From: Robiginitomaculum sp.
Lineage (GTDB): Bacteria; Pseudomonadota; Alphaproteobacteria; Caulobacterales; Maricaulaceae
Length of the DNA stretch: 64,000 nucleotides
Reading direction: 5' to 3'
Assembly (NCBI GenBank): GCA_002733605.1
Contig: NVWK01000002.1
Location: 62,001 to 126,000 of the forward strand
Shown: positions 55,014 to 62,845 of the stretch, piece after piece
Position numbering within the stretch: position 1 is the stretch's first letter
Layout of the letters: each line of letters begins with the position of its first letter
Position numbers and translations under genes: made by a program
Notes under the pieces: generated by a model
Seen by the model: the letters and a program-made list of their open reading frames with translations, nothing else
Told to the model about the DNA's origin: nothing
Databases searched by the model: none

Positions 55014-55442
55014 TTAATGGGAGGCCAATACTCGGCACTCTCCAGCCTTGGTACTTAGGCCAACTGGCCGCGCCTTGCGGATGAAGCCGTCGCCGTCATA
55101 CATTCTCAAGGAACCATCACTAGCTACACGGACATATTCACCAAAATCATCATGGATGCGATACGATCCATTTAGCCTGTTGGCGGAGTGAACATTTATA
55201 GGCTGCTCACCGTCTTTTTCTTTTTTGAAGATTTGAAGTCTCTTATATTTACCATCTTTCAGCTTCCAAAGCTCAATGATGTAATCAAGTGTCGGATCGG
55301 TGTAGCTGTATGTGTCACACCATCGTCCGATCCGAGTTGCTCCTTCTAAAGCTAAATCTTGTTTCACCTCAGGAACCGCCAATGCAGTTGCGGGAATCAC
55401 CACGAACCCAATTGCAATCAAACTTGTAAAAATACGCTTCAT
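55014..55442 (-). CDS. Small exported protein of the island
   Basis: 142 aa with a signal peptide (SLIAIGFVVIPATALA); GGCGGAGC precedes ATG 55442. The mature part has a lipocalin-like or META-like beta pattern: EGATRIGRWCDTYSYTDPTL, YIIELWKLKDGKYKRLQIF, LNGSYRIHDDFGEYVRV and LRMYDGDGFIRKARPV. The two Cys (RWCDTY and AGECRV) could pair. I cannot name a family. It lies 20 bases upstream of the other exported-protein gene, so they probably form one operon. Confidence 0.6.
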   Translation of the reverse strand: MKRIFTSLIAIGFVVIPATALAVPEVKQDLALEGATRIGRWCDTYSYTDPTLDYIIELWKLKDGKYKRLQIFKKEKDGEQPINVHSANRLNGSYRIHDDFGEYVRVASDGSLRMYDGDGFIRKARPVGLSTKAGECRVLASH

Positions 55443-55601
55443 GCTCCGCCCTCACCTGTTATGGAATATGACTTTCAAGAACTATCCTTACTTAATTTGC
55501 AATTGATTGCAATTATATTTCGTATTTATAATTTTCCATATTATCACTCCCTCACACCTTTGTCGTGATCCCGTTACCGTTTACGTAAATACGGAGACAT
55601 C

Positions 55602-55934
55602 ATGACAACGCTTAAAGACCTATTCGGCGCACAAGTACGACATTACAGAAACAAAGCAGGTCTCAACCAAACCCAATTGGCGGAACGCGTCGGCGTGACG
55701 ACAGAAATGATAGGGAAGATCGAGCGAGGAACCTCTGGAACCTCCTTTAATACCATCGATAAACTCTGTCGGGAATTAAGAGTGCCCCCTAATGCCCTGT
55801 TTCCCTCCCAAGAGCTTTCTGAGATCAATGAAAGAGGGCCGCTAGGGGATTTGGTGGTTAAACTCTCTAAGCTCAATGAGGAAGAGATTGAGTGGATTTC
55901 TAAGCTCCTAAAGGAAGCTTTAGCGCATCCTTAA
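55602..55934 (+). CDS. XRE-family HTH regulator
   Basis: 110 aa; GGAG lies six bases before ATG 55602. The HTH occupies residues 6-62: FGAQVRHYRNKAGLNQTQLA, RVGVTTEMIGKIERGTSGT and SFNTIDKLCRELRVPPNALF. The C-terminal 40 residues form an acidic helix pair that probably dimerises. It is typical of small Cro/C-type regulators of mobile elements, and could also be a control protein of a restriction system, but no such genes are present. It is divergent from the exported-protein pair and convergent with the integrase. Confidence 0.88.
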   Translation: MTTLKDLFGAQVRHYRNKAGLNQTQLAERVGVTTEMIGKIERGTSGTSFNTIDKLCRELRVPPNALFPSQELSEINERGPLGDLVVKLSKLNEEEIEWISKLLKEALAHP

Positions 55935-56087
55935 ACCACCCTCAAATCTATGTCGCTGTTATATCCACATCTTTGGCAAATCTAATTGTCGTTTCAGCCA
56001 AGTATGCTTAGCTTATTTGACTATTACTCCCGCCAAAGATGAGAATTAAGGCGGACTAAAGTCGTTTGTGATTTCGATTGTCTTTTA

Positions 56088-57902
56088 TCAAACATATAGG
56101 TGGCTAAGGTCGAGTTCTGGGTATGCGAATTTATTCATTTCCTTTTCGAGTTCAGACATAAACTGTCCATCACCATAGTTGCGATTCGCGCCCTTTTCAT
56201 TATTCCAGCCCCCCAAGGCATCAACCCGCTCACTAGATATATCCGCACGTCTTAGTACGTCTCTGAACGTGTGCCTGAATGAATGGAAACTCGTCTTCTC
56301 CGTTTTAGCGCCTATCTGCTCCAGATACCTTGAATATTTAGGAGAGAAATTTTTACTATATCGCACAGCTTTACCCATGACGACCTCAGGGAACAATCTG
56401 GAGTTAGGTTTATTAGACACAGATTTAAGGAATTCAGAAAAACCCAATTTATGCATTTCAGGATTGACAGGTACCTTTCTTAGCGAAAAGGGATTCTTCA
56501 AAAAATTTCCATTTTTGTTATGAATATCAAAATAAACCACCTTACTGTTTTTATCAGATATTATGTCAGAAGTTCTTAGCTGTAGAATTTCTTCCATACG
56601 AAACCCATGGAGAAAAGCGAGTAACGACACCCAATATATTGCATTCCCGCATGGCTTAGATTTATGAAATGCTTTCGAAGAGAAAATAACTCTTAATTGT
56701 TCAAGTGAAAAAGAGTTTCGTAAATCTTTCTTTGAAACGGGGTTAAAGTCTACAGCAACCACCCCATCAACGGGGTTTTTATCAATAAAACCTTCAACCA
56801 TAGCATATTGCATTAAACTCCTCATACTCGAGAGACGCTTATTAACATTTACGGGCTTCATAATACGCCGCCCATGTTTCTTTGCGTCAGCAACAAGCTC
56901 CTCTAAACTCATGTTCTTGGTACGATTGAGTTTTCTGGCATTCGTTGGCATTTTAACCAATATGTCACGTAGATATTTAAAATCCTGTCGGGTGATATCC
57001 CTGATTTGCTTCTTTGAACCAACTTTCTCGATCAAAATATCAAAAGCAGTGCGCATGTCATCAAGAGTCTTTTTATTTGTAATTTTCTCCCGTATTGGTT
57101 CTTTAAAATATTCTTCGATCAACCACTCTAGTGCCTTAGAATTATGGGAAGGTCCATGATTTAATGTGCCTGACTGCTGATAGGCACTATTAAGATTAAA
57201 AAGAGAGATAGTTGGCGTTTTTTTAATCTGTACCCCGAGACGAATTAGTTCTTCTTCTAATAGATGAACTAAGCCCTTACGGATTAACTCCGCAAACAGT
57301 TGGTATTTATCGCTGTTTTTATCAACATGAGCACGAATAGACTCAACTCTTACTTTAGCCTTGGCCTTGGCTTTGCCTATACTTTTTGCTCTTTCTTTTT
57401 CTTTCTCTTTTTCCCACTTTTTTTCTTCTGCCGTTAATGGCGCTCTGGGGTATTTCAAATAAATCAGAACTCGGTCCGTATAACGATGCAGATCACCACC
57501 ATAGCGAAGAAGGTCTCCAGACTTCCACTCAGTCAGTTCCAGACCAAGATCAATAATACGACCTTTTTTTGTATGCTCGTCATAAAATTGCTGAAAATCA
57601 TTTTTAGCTATCTTTTCGAGTTCCCGCTTATACCATCTACGAGCTTCCCACTCCACATCCAAACCATCCAATGATGCAACTTTTTGCTCTTTGGTTTTCC
57701 CCCTCGCAACTGAGAGTTTCTGCTCTACCTCCTGGAGCACATCCGCATATCGCCGCTTTATATCCGCAGCACTACCAGTACCTAACGAGTAGAAAAACTC
57801 TTTCTGACCAAAGTTATCCACAAGTGCAGTAGGTACACGGCGACGAAATTCCCAAATTTCACCCCGTTTTTGAATGTATTTCTGCTTCTTTGCCACACGC
57901 AT
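56088..57902 (-). CDS. Tyrosine-type integrase
   Basis: 604 aa, larger than lambda integrase because of a 250-residue N-terminal part (QKRGEIWEFRRRVPTALVD; DUF6538-like start) rich in Lys/Glu coiled coil (EKKWEKEKEKERAKS). The core-binding region (RDITRQDFKYLRDIL) is followed by the catalytic domain: LHGFRMEEILQLR (Arg I), HSFRHTFRDVLRRA (His-x2-Arg), LGGW, and a Tyr in ANRNYGDG. The gene ends about 1.9 kb from, and starts 86 bases from, the tRNA-Gly att site, with arm-type boxes between. It should insert and excise the island at 44,906-58,006. AGGAG abuts ATG 57902, so the third codon, GTG, may be the real start. Confidence 0.93.
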   Translation of the reverse strand: MRVAKKQKYIQKRGEIWEFRRRVPTALVDNFGQKEFFYSLGTGSAADIKRRYADVLQEVEQKLSVARGKTKEQKVASLDGLDVEWEARRWYKRELEKIAKNDFQQFYDEHTKKGRIIDLGLELTEWKSGDLLRYGGDLHRYTDRVLIYLKYPRAPLTAEEKKWEKEKEKERAKSIGKAKAKAKVRVESIRAHVDKNSDKYQLFAELIRKGLVHLLEEELIRLGVQIKKTPTISLFNLNSAYQQSGTLNHGPSHNSKALEWLIEEYFKEPIREKITNKKTLDDMRTAFDILIEKVGSKKQIRDITRQDFKYLRDILVKMPTNARKLNRTKNMSLEELVADAKKHGRRIMKPVNVNKRLSSMRSLMQYAMVEGFIDKNPVDGVVAVDFNPVSKKDLRNSFSLEQLRVIFSSKAFHKSKPCGNAIYWVSLLAFLHGFRMEEILQLRTSDIISDKNSKVVYFDIHNKNGNFLKNPFSLRKVPVNPEMHKLGFSEFLKSVSNKPNSRLFPEVVMGKAVRYSKNFSPKYSRYLEQIGAKTEKTSFHSFRHTFRDVLRRADISSERVDALGGWNNEKGANRNYGDGQFMSELEKEMNKFAYPELDLSHLYV

Positions 57903-57915
57903 CTCCTATTGCATT

Positions 57916-57937
57916 TGTGTAGCAGATTTGTGTACAA
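57916..57937 (+). promoter_or_regulatory. Probable integrase arm sites, right end
   Basis: TGTGTAGCA (57916-57924) and TGTGTACAA (57929-57937) lie between the integrase start and the att core. The first is identical to the boxes at the left end. Confidence 0.55.
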
Positions 57938-57987
57938 AAAGTAAGTACTTTCAGTAACTTATAAATAAAACAAGGGATTAGGGAGTT

Positions 57988-58006
57988 CTGGAGCGGGCGA
58001 TGAGAT
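57988..58006 (+). other. Right attachment core (att), inside tRNA-Gly
   Basis: CTGGAGCGGGCGATGAGAT covers the CCA end, acceptor 3' strand and part of the T-arm of tRNA-Gly. It is identical to 44,906-44,924. Confidence 0.85.
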
Positions 58007-58063
58007 TCGAACTCACGACCCCAACCTTGGCAAGGTTGTGCTCTACCACTGAGCTACGCCCGC
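57989..58063 (-). tRNA. tRNA-Gly (anticodon GCC)
   Basis: 75 bases including an encoded CCA. On the minus strand the acceptor GCGGGCG pairs with CGCCCGC. The D arm is GCTC...GAGC. The anticodon stem CAACC/GGTTG holds loop TTGCCAA (anticodon GCC), and the T arm is GTGAG-TTCGAAT-CTCAT. All four arms pair. Its 3' end is the attachment site of the neighbouring island and is restored by the element's own copy. Confidence 0.97.
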
Positions 58064-58266
58064 TCTTAGACGTTGTGCATAGCTCAAACATGTTGGAGCT
58101 ATGCAAGGGGGGCTATATGACAAAATCTTGGAGAAACTGCAAGCCTTATTCGTGAAATATTACGCTTTTTCTCAGCGCCCTAAAACCCTCTGGACTGGAA
58201 ATATTTCCCTACAGTCTGTATAGGGAGTTTATAGAGGGGAACAAACCCCTGTTTCAAGGATATACT

Positions 58267-58842
58267 GTGAAAACCATCGACACCACAGAGGCACAAAAAA
58301 GACCAGACATAGAGGCTCAAAAGGCCGATTTATTTGCCTTTTTCGAGACATGTGGCATTGCCCACACAACCCACACTCACAAAGCCGTTTTTACAGTCGA
58401 AGAAAGCGAAGATATCAAAGCCCACCTACCCGGCGGACACACAAAAAACCTGTTCTTAAAAGACAAAAAAGGGGTATATTTTCTCATCTGTGCCCTGGGA
58501 AACACTCAAATCCCGGTGAACCAGCTTCACAAACATCTGGATTGCAAACGTCTGTCTTTTGGCAAGCCCGAGGCCCTGCTAGAAAACCTTGGCGTCACTC
58601 CCGGATCAGTCACTTTATTCGCACTCATCAATGACCGTACCTGCAATGTCCAACTTATCCTCGACAAGGCCCTCTTTTCCCATGACGTTGCCAATTTTCA
58701 TCCACTGACCAATACGGCCACCACAGCGATTACCAGTGCGGACATGCTTGTCTTTGCCAAAGAGACCGGACACAACCCCATCATACTCGATTTTGATGCG
58801 CTCACGGCAGGGCTTGAACCAAACCCTAAAGCCCCCACATAA
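58267..58842 (+). CDS. YbaK/ProX-type aminoacyl-tRNA deacylase
   Basis: 191 aa from GTG 58267, with AAGGA seven bases upstream. The fold blocks are FFETCGIAHTTHTHKAVFTV, GGHTKNLFLKDKKGVYFLIC, KRLSFGKPEALLENLGVTPG and VANFHPLTNTATTAI. The GGHTKNLFLKDKK segment holds the Lys typical of the family. Freestanding members (ProXp-ala, PrdX) clear mischarged Ala-tRNA-Pro or similar products. It lies 25 bases before the thioredoxin gene on the same strand, in the order often found in alphaproteobacteria. Confidence 0.9.
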   Translation: MKTIDTTEAQKRPDIEAQKADLFAFFETCGIAHTTHTHKAVFTVEESEDIKAHLPGGHTKNLFLKDKKGVYFLICALGNTQIPVNQLHKHLDCKRLSFGKPEALLENLGVTPGSVTLFALINDRTCNVQLILDKALFSHDVANFHPLTNTATTAITSADMLVFAKETGHNPIILDFDALTAGLEPNPKAPT

Positions 58843-58866
58843 AGAAGACAAATACAGGAGCACACG

Positions 58867-59226
58867 ATGAGCGACACAGAGACAACACACGAACATATCT
58901 TGCACGGTACCGATGCCGGCTTCATGAAAGACGTCATTGAGACATCAAATGATGTACCCGTTCTCGTCGATTTTTGGGCCCCGTGGTGTGGGCCCTGTAA
59001 ACAGCTCATGCCTATGCTTGAAAAATTGGTAAAGGCAGAAGGCGGCAATGTGAAACTGGTCAAAATCAACACAGAGGAACACTCCGGTATTGCCCAACAA
59101 TTGCGGGTCAGAGGCATCCCTATGGTCTTCGCCTTCAAAGACGGTAAGCCCGTCGACGCCTTTACAGGTGCCCTGCCCCAAAGCAAGGTGCAAGAATTTA
59201 TCGACAAACAAATTGGCCGTACATAA
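58867..59226 (+). CDS. trxA: Thioredoxin
   Basis: 119 aa; AGGAG lies seven bases before ATG 58867. Active site WAPWCGPCKQLMP, and the cis-Pro loop RVRGIPMVFAF. It is a cytoplasmic dithiol reductase by sequence. The next gene encodes a second thioredoxin domain very similar over its whole length (both have WAPWCGPCKQLMP, KLVKINxxE and PVDAFTGA), so the pair probably arose by tandem duplication. Whether this is the cell's main TrxA cannot be told, and the closeness to CnoX suggests it may be a specialised copy. Confidence 0.9.
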   Translation: MSDTETTHEHILHGTDAGFMKDVIETSNDVPVLVDFWAPWCGPCKQLMPMLEKLVKAEGGNVKLVKINTEEHSGIAQQLRVRGIPMVFAFKDGKPVDAFTGALPQSKVQEFIDKQIGRT

Positions 59227-59259
59227 CACCCCCGCAAACGACAGAACGGATAACCCATT

Positions 59260-60165
59260 ATGGACACAGACATAAACACAGATAACGTCATTATCGATTC
59301 TGACGAAGCCCACTTTATGGCGGACGTGATTGAGGCCTCTAAAACCACGCCGGTTATCGTTGATTTCTGGGCACCATGGTGTGGGCCATGTAAACAGCTC
59401 ATGCCTGCACTGGAACGGGTTGTGAGTGCCGAAAACGGCGCTGTGAAGCTGGTCAAAATCAATATCGATGAAAACCAGCAGATCGCTGCCCAATTGCGCG
59501 TCCAGTCCGTACCAATGGTATACGCTTTTGTAGACGGGCAGCCGGTAGACGCATTTACAGGCGCACAACCGGAATCAGAGCTAAAGAAGTTTGTCGGCAA
59601 ATTAACCGGTGCTACGGATGTGGTCGCAGAAGCTGAAATACTGGTCGCACGCGCTCAGGATAGCTTGAACGCGGGTGACCCCGGCGGTGCGGCACAAGAC
59701 TTTGCCCAGGCCCTGCAAATGCATCCTGACTGCGCCCCCGCCCTCGCCGGACTAGCCCGCATTTCATTGGAAAATGACGACGAGGAAGGCGCACGCTCCT
59801 TGTTAGCGCAAGCCTCGGACGAAATTGAAAACCATGCAGATATTGTCAGTCTACGGGCCGCCTTATCCTTAAGCGAAGCTGCACCGGACACGCCGGAAGC
59901 CGATACGGGTTTAGCTGATTTACAGGCCAAGCTTGATACTGACCCTGACAATCTGGATCTACGCCTAGAACTCGCCAAAGCCCTCGCTGCCACCGGCGAC
60001 ACACAAAGCGCGGTTGACCATTTACTCGTGAGCATTGCCAAAAACCGCGCTCACGAGGATGAAACCGCCCGCAAGTTCCTGCTCACCATTTTCGAAGCCG
60101 AAGGGGTCACGTCTGACATCGCCATACAGGGCCGCAAACGCCTGTCTTCCATTTTGTTTGCATAG
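59260..60165 (+). CDS. cnoX: Thioredoxin-TPR co-chaperone, CnoX/YbbN type
   Basis: 301 aa. An N-terminal thioredoxin domain (about 1-115) with intact WAPWCGPCK is followed by TPR units (LVARAQDSLNAGDPGGAAQD, FAQALQMHPDCAPALAGLAR, NLDLRLELAKALAATGDTQS). This is the CnoX/YbbN order, a holdase that protects proteins from over-oxidation and hands them to GroEL or DnaK. E. coli CnoX lacks the CxxC pair, while many alphaproteobacterial ones, like this, keep it. It is the third of five same-strand genes. Confidence 0.92.
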   Translation: MDTDINTDNVIIDSDEAHFMADVIEASKTTPVIVDFWAPWCGPCKQLMPALERVVSAENGAVKLVKINIDENQQIAAQLRVQSVPMVYAFVDGQPVDAFTGAQPESELKKFVGKLTGATDVVAEAEILVARAQDSLNAGDPGGAAQDFAQALQMHPDCAPALAGLARISLENDDEEGARSLLAQASDEIENHADIVSLRAALSLSEAAPDTPEADTGLADLQAKLDTDPDNLDLRLELAKALAATGDTQSAVDHLLVSIAKNRAHEDETARKFLLTIFEAEGVTSDIAIQGRKRLSSILFA

Positions 60166-60181
60166 CGGCTAGTGTGAGCAC

Positions 60182-60889
60182 ATGAGCACCCATTTCAAAG
60201 CCCTTGCCAAACGTACCAATCCCGACACGATTGCCATTTTTCCTTTGGCGGGTGCAGTTTTACTCCCCGGCTGTGAATTACCTCTCAACATCTTCGAACC
60301 CCGTTATCTAAACATGATAGATGATGCCCTGAAGGGAGATCGGTTAATCGGCATGGTGCAACCGACAACGGATGATGATGAACGCTCATCTCTGGAAGGG
60401 CTGAATAAAATTGGCGGTCTAGGCCGAATTATGCAATTCGCCGAATCCGAGGATGATCGCTATATGGTCGTGCTTAAAGGGCTAAAACGGTTCCGCATCC
60501 TCGATAAAGCCGACACAAACACACCCTACGCACAAGCCCGTGTCAATTACGAAGGCTTTGAAGCGGACGTTGACGTTCATGATGGCCCCCTGACCCCCGA
60601 AGCGTTTAAAACCCAAAAGGGCGAGCGTGGCGCCTTGACCATGGCGATGAAATCCTATGCACAAACCCTCGGAGTCAGGCTGGATTGGCAAAGCCTTAAA
60701 GAAATACCGCTGGAACGCTTGGTCGATCAAGCCGCTATGATCAGTCCGTTTAGCTCAAGCGACAAGCAGTCCCTGCTCGAAGCCCAAACCCATTCGGAAC
60801 GCCGCAGGCTCCTCATTGGCCTCATGCATTTGCATTCCGATACCTCCCTGTACACGGGTGGCTCAAGCGATGACACGATTTTACAATAA
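60182..60889 (+). CDS. LON-substrate-binding-domain protein
   Basis: 235 aa. It consists only of the N-terminal domain of Lon protease: IAIFPLAGAVLLPGCELPLN, IFEPRYLNMIDDAL, GGLGRIMQFAESEDDRYMVV and GLKRFRILDK. The ATPase and peptidase parts are absent. The family is conserved in alphaproteobacteria next to thioredoxin and Trm112 genes, as here, and has no settled function. It starts 16 bases after the cnoX stop. It is cytoplasmic. Confidence 0.93.
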   Translation: MSTHFKALAKRTNPDTIAIFPLAGAVLLPGCELPLNIFEPRYLNMIDDALKGDRLIGMVQPTTDDDERSSLEGLNKIGGLGRIMQFAESEDDRYMVVLKGLKRFRILDKADTNTPYAQARVNYEGFEADVDVHDGPLTPEAFKTQKGERGALTMAMKSYAQTLGVRLDWQSLKEIPLERLVDQAAMISPFSSSDKQSLLEAQTHSERRRLLIGLMHLHSDTSLYTGGSSDDTILQ

Positions 60890-60907
60890 CACAGACAGGA
60901 CACTCTG

Positions 60908-61108
60908 ATGAGCGAGACAAAAACAGATTCTCAAAACATTCAAATCGACCCGAGACTACTTGAAATTCTCATCTGCCCTGTCACCGGTGGTCGCCTTCAA
61001 TATGACCGCGAAGCCGGCGAGCTTATCTCTAAAAAAGCCAAGCTTGCCTTCCCTATTCGCGAAGGTGTGCCGATTATGCTAGCCGATGAAGCAAGAGTGC
61101 TGGACTAG
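60908..61108 (+). CDS. Trm112 family small zinc-ribbon-like protein
   Basis: 66 aa with [21 protein letters not shown] and [13 protein letters not shown], the standard Trm112/UPF0434 (YcaR) pattern. One Cys remains in LICPVTG; the usual zinc Cys set is reduced, as in most bacterial members. In eukaryotes Trm112 activates methyltransferases; the bacterial role is less certain. It is the last gene of the rightward operon, and its stop is three bases from the convergent ArsC-like gene. Confidence 0.93.
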   Translation: MSETKTDSQNIQIDPRLLEILICPVTGGRLQYDREAGELISKKAKLAFPIREGVPIMLADEARVLD

Positions 61109-61111
61109 GTT

Positions 61112-61456
61112 TTACAAAAACCGCGCTTTCACGCCTTGGTTCCAGCCCACTGTAATCCCGCCGTCATGTTCAATAACAGGGCGTTTAATCAAGGTCGGAT
61201 GTGCGGCCATAAGCCCAATCGCTTTCGCCTGATCTACATTTTCTTTATCAGAGGCATCCAAATTACGCCATGTGGTAGAACGGGTATTCAGAAGTTTTTG
61301 CCAGTCTATTTGACCCGCCCACTGCGTAAGTTTTTCAGCACTCACCCCATCTGCACGCACGTCAACAACATGGAAATCCTGCCCTGCCGCCGTCAATTCT
61401 TTTTGCGCCTTGCGACACGTATCACATGTTTTCAAGCCGTAAAATGCAATACTCAC
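61112..61456 (-). CDS. ArsC/Spx-family protein
   Basis: 114 aa with YGLKTCDTCRKAQKELTAAG at the start (Cys-x2-Cys in the ArsC position), LLNTRSTTWRNL and AHPTLIKRPVIEHDGGITVG. The length and the KRPV block fit the YffB-like branch of the ArsC/Spx family more than true arsenate reductases, and no ars genes are nearby. Its start overlaps the stop of the UbiH-family gene by four bases (ATGA), so both are co-translated. Confidence 0.88.
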   Translation of the reverse strand: MSIAFYGLKTCDTCRKAQKELTAAGQDFHVVDVRADGVSAEKLTQWAGQIDWQKLLNTRSTTWRNLDASDKENVDQAKAIGLMAAHPTLIKRPVIEHDGGITVGWNQGVKARFL

Positions 61457-62718
61457 ACCCTGTCCTCCCGGTAGGCTTCACCCCGTAAAAGCGGCGGCAA
61501 ATCCCCGATCTGACCACTGGCTTCGCGCATAAAAAATCCGCGGACAGGCGCAAGTTTATCAACCAGTCCAAGACCGAGACGACGCGCATGTTTCAAAGGC
61601 CCCACATCATTAGAAAACAGCCGGTTAAACACGTCACACGCATGGGTCAGCAGCGTATTATCAAATTTACGCCAATCCTCGAACAGATCTAAATTCAAGT
61701 CCGAACCAATATCGCGACCCTCTGCGCGCGCCTGCACCAAAATCTCCGCAAGCGCCGCCGCATCACGCAACCCCATATTAAAGCCCTGCCCTGCAATCGG
61801 ATGGATCGCATGGGCCGCGTCCCCGATCAGCACCAGACGTTCGCCCGTATAGGATTTCGCATGTTGAAAACTCAACAGATAACTCCAGCGCGGCGCAATT
61901 GGCCAAACCTTGCCGAGAAAATTCCCAAACCTGCGCGCAAGCTCGGCAGAAAATTGTGCATCATCCAAAGCCATAGCGGCATCCGCCGCACGCGGTGTTT
62001 CCGTCCAGACAATGCTGGCGCGGTTGCCCGTCAACGGTAAGATTGCAAATGGCCCCGAAGGCAGGAACAATTCATGCGCGATACCTTCATGCGGCAGTTC
62101 ATGTTCAACCGTCGTCACAATCGCTTTTTGATGACATGGCCAACTGCTCACACCAATCCCTGCCAGTTTGCGGATAAAGGAATTACGCCCATCAGCGGCA
62201 ACCAACAGGTTAGCACTGAGAACTTTACCATCCTCAAAACGGATACTGACTTTATCCGCACCTGCCTCAAAGCTCGCAACCCGCACAGGCGCAATCCATG
62301 TAATATTTTTTACCTTTTTGGTTTGCTTATGCAAGGCATGGCGCATCCTACGGTTTTCCACCATATAGCCCAGCGGTTCCCCGTCATTAGCCTCGGAAAT
62401 CTGGGCGCTATCAAAAAACAGATTGAGCGGCGAAGGCGCTTTGCCAGCCTGCCCGTCACTCACTAAAATTTTATGGATCGGCCCCGCATGACTATCCTCA
62501 CCCTCGACCAACGCGTCCGCGACCCCAAGGGCCCGCATCATCCGAAAACTGGCCGTCGCAATCGCTGATGCCCGTCCATCATGGGTATCCGCCAATTGGT
62601 CAGACGGTTCCGCGATATCAATCACACCGATTTTAAACCCGGCCTGTGCACAGGCCAAAGCCGCCGTCAGACCCACAAGCCCGCCCCCAACAATCAGCAC
62701 ATCAAAATCAGTTTTCAT
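61453..62718 (-). CDS. UbiH/UbiF-family FAD-dependent hydroxylase
   Basis: 421 aa. N-terminal FAD-binding GGGLVGLTAALACAQAGFKI, the middle DG-type block LVAADGRNSFIRKLAG, and the second FAD motif RLVLIGDAAHAIHPIAGQGF (GD...P) are all present. The family hydroxylates the ubiquinone ring at the membrane. Paralogues differ in ring position (UbiH, UbiI, UbiF, UbiL, UbiM), and the sequence alone does not tell which. It is the first gene of a two-gene minus-strand operon with the ArsC-like gene. Confidence 0.92.
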   Translation of the reverse strand: MKTDFDVLIVGGGLVGLTAALACAQAGFKIGVIDIAEPSDQLADTHDGRASAIATASFRMMRALGVADALVEGEDSHAGPIHKILVSDGQAGKAPSPLNLFFDSAQISEANDGEPLGYMVENRRMRHALHKQTKKVKNITWIAPVRVASFEAGADKVSIRFEDGKVLSANLLVAADGRNSFIRKLAGIGVSSWPCHQKAIVTTVEHELPHEGIAHELFLPSGPFAILPLTGNRASIVWTETPRAADAAMALDDAQFSAELARRFGNFLGKVWPIAPRWSYLLSFQHAKSYTGERLVLIGDAAHAIHPIAGQGFNMGLRDAAALAEILVQARAEGRDIGSDLNLDLFEDWRKFDNTLLTHACDVFNRLFSNDVGPLKHARRLGLGLVDKLAPVRGFFMREASGQIGDLPPLLRGEAYREDRV

Positions 62719-62790
62719 ACGGGCATTTTATGCGGGTTTAATATCCGCGTCCATCCCTGTTTACCAAATATGGCATTTTGCATGACACAT

Positions 62791-62815
62791 AAAAAAGACC
62801 CGCACGAGGCGGGCC
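62791..62815 (-). terminator. Intrinsic terminator of pnp
   Basis: Read on the minus strand: GGCCCGC, loop CTCGT, GCGGGTC (one G-T pair), then six T. It lies about 30 bases after the pnp stop. Confidence 0.85.
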
Positions 62816-62845
62816 TTCATTTCTTTTTACTAAAGGAGGTAAGAC

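Larger units (their letters stand above)
44906..58006. mobile_element. Integrated genetic element in tRNA-Gly(GCC)
   Basis: Bounded by 19-bp direct repeats CTGGAGCGGGCGATGAGAT at 44906-44924 and 57988-58006; the right copy is the 3' end of tRNA-Gly. The tyrosine integrase gene lies next to the tRNA, as is usual. Contents from left to right: RepB-like primase, VapE helicase, unknown membrane protein, serine recombinase, RarA-C-like protein, helicase-exonuclease-SH3b fusion, zinc-ribbon protein, two exported proteins, XRE regulator and integrase. No capsid, tail or conjugation genes are present. It may be a phage-satellite-like or plasmid-derived integrative element. TGTGTAGCA boxes near both ends look like integrase arm sites. 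Confidence 0.85.

Noticed and set aside
58698-59600. 300-codon minus-strand frame opposite the thioredoxin genes
   Set aside because: It is the shadow of two genes with clear active-site motifs on the plus strand.
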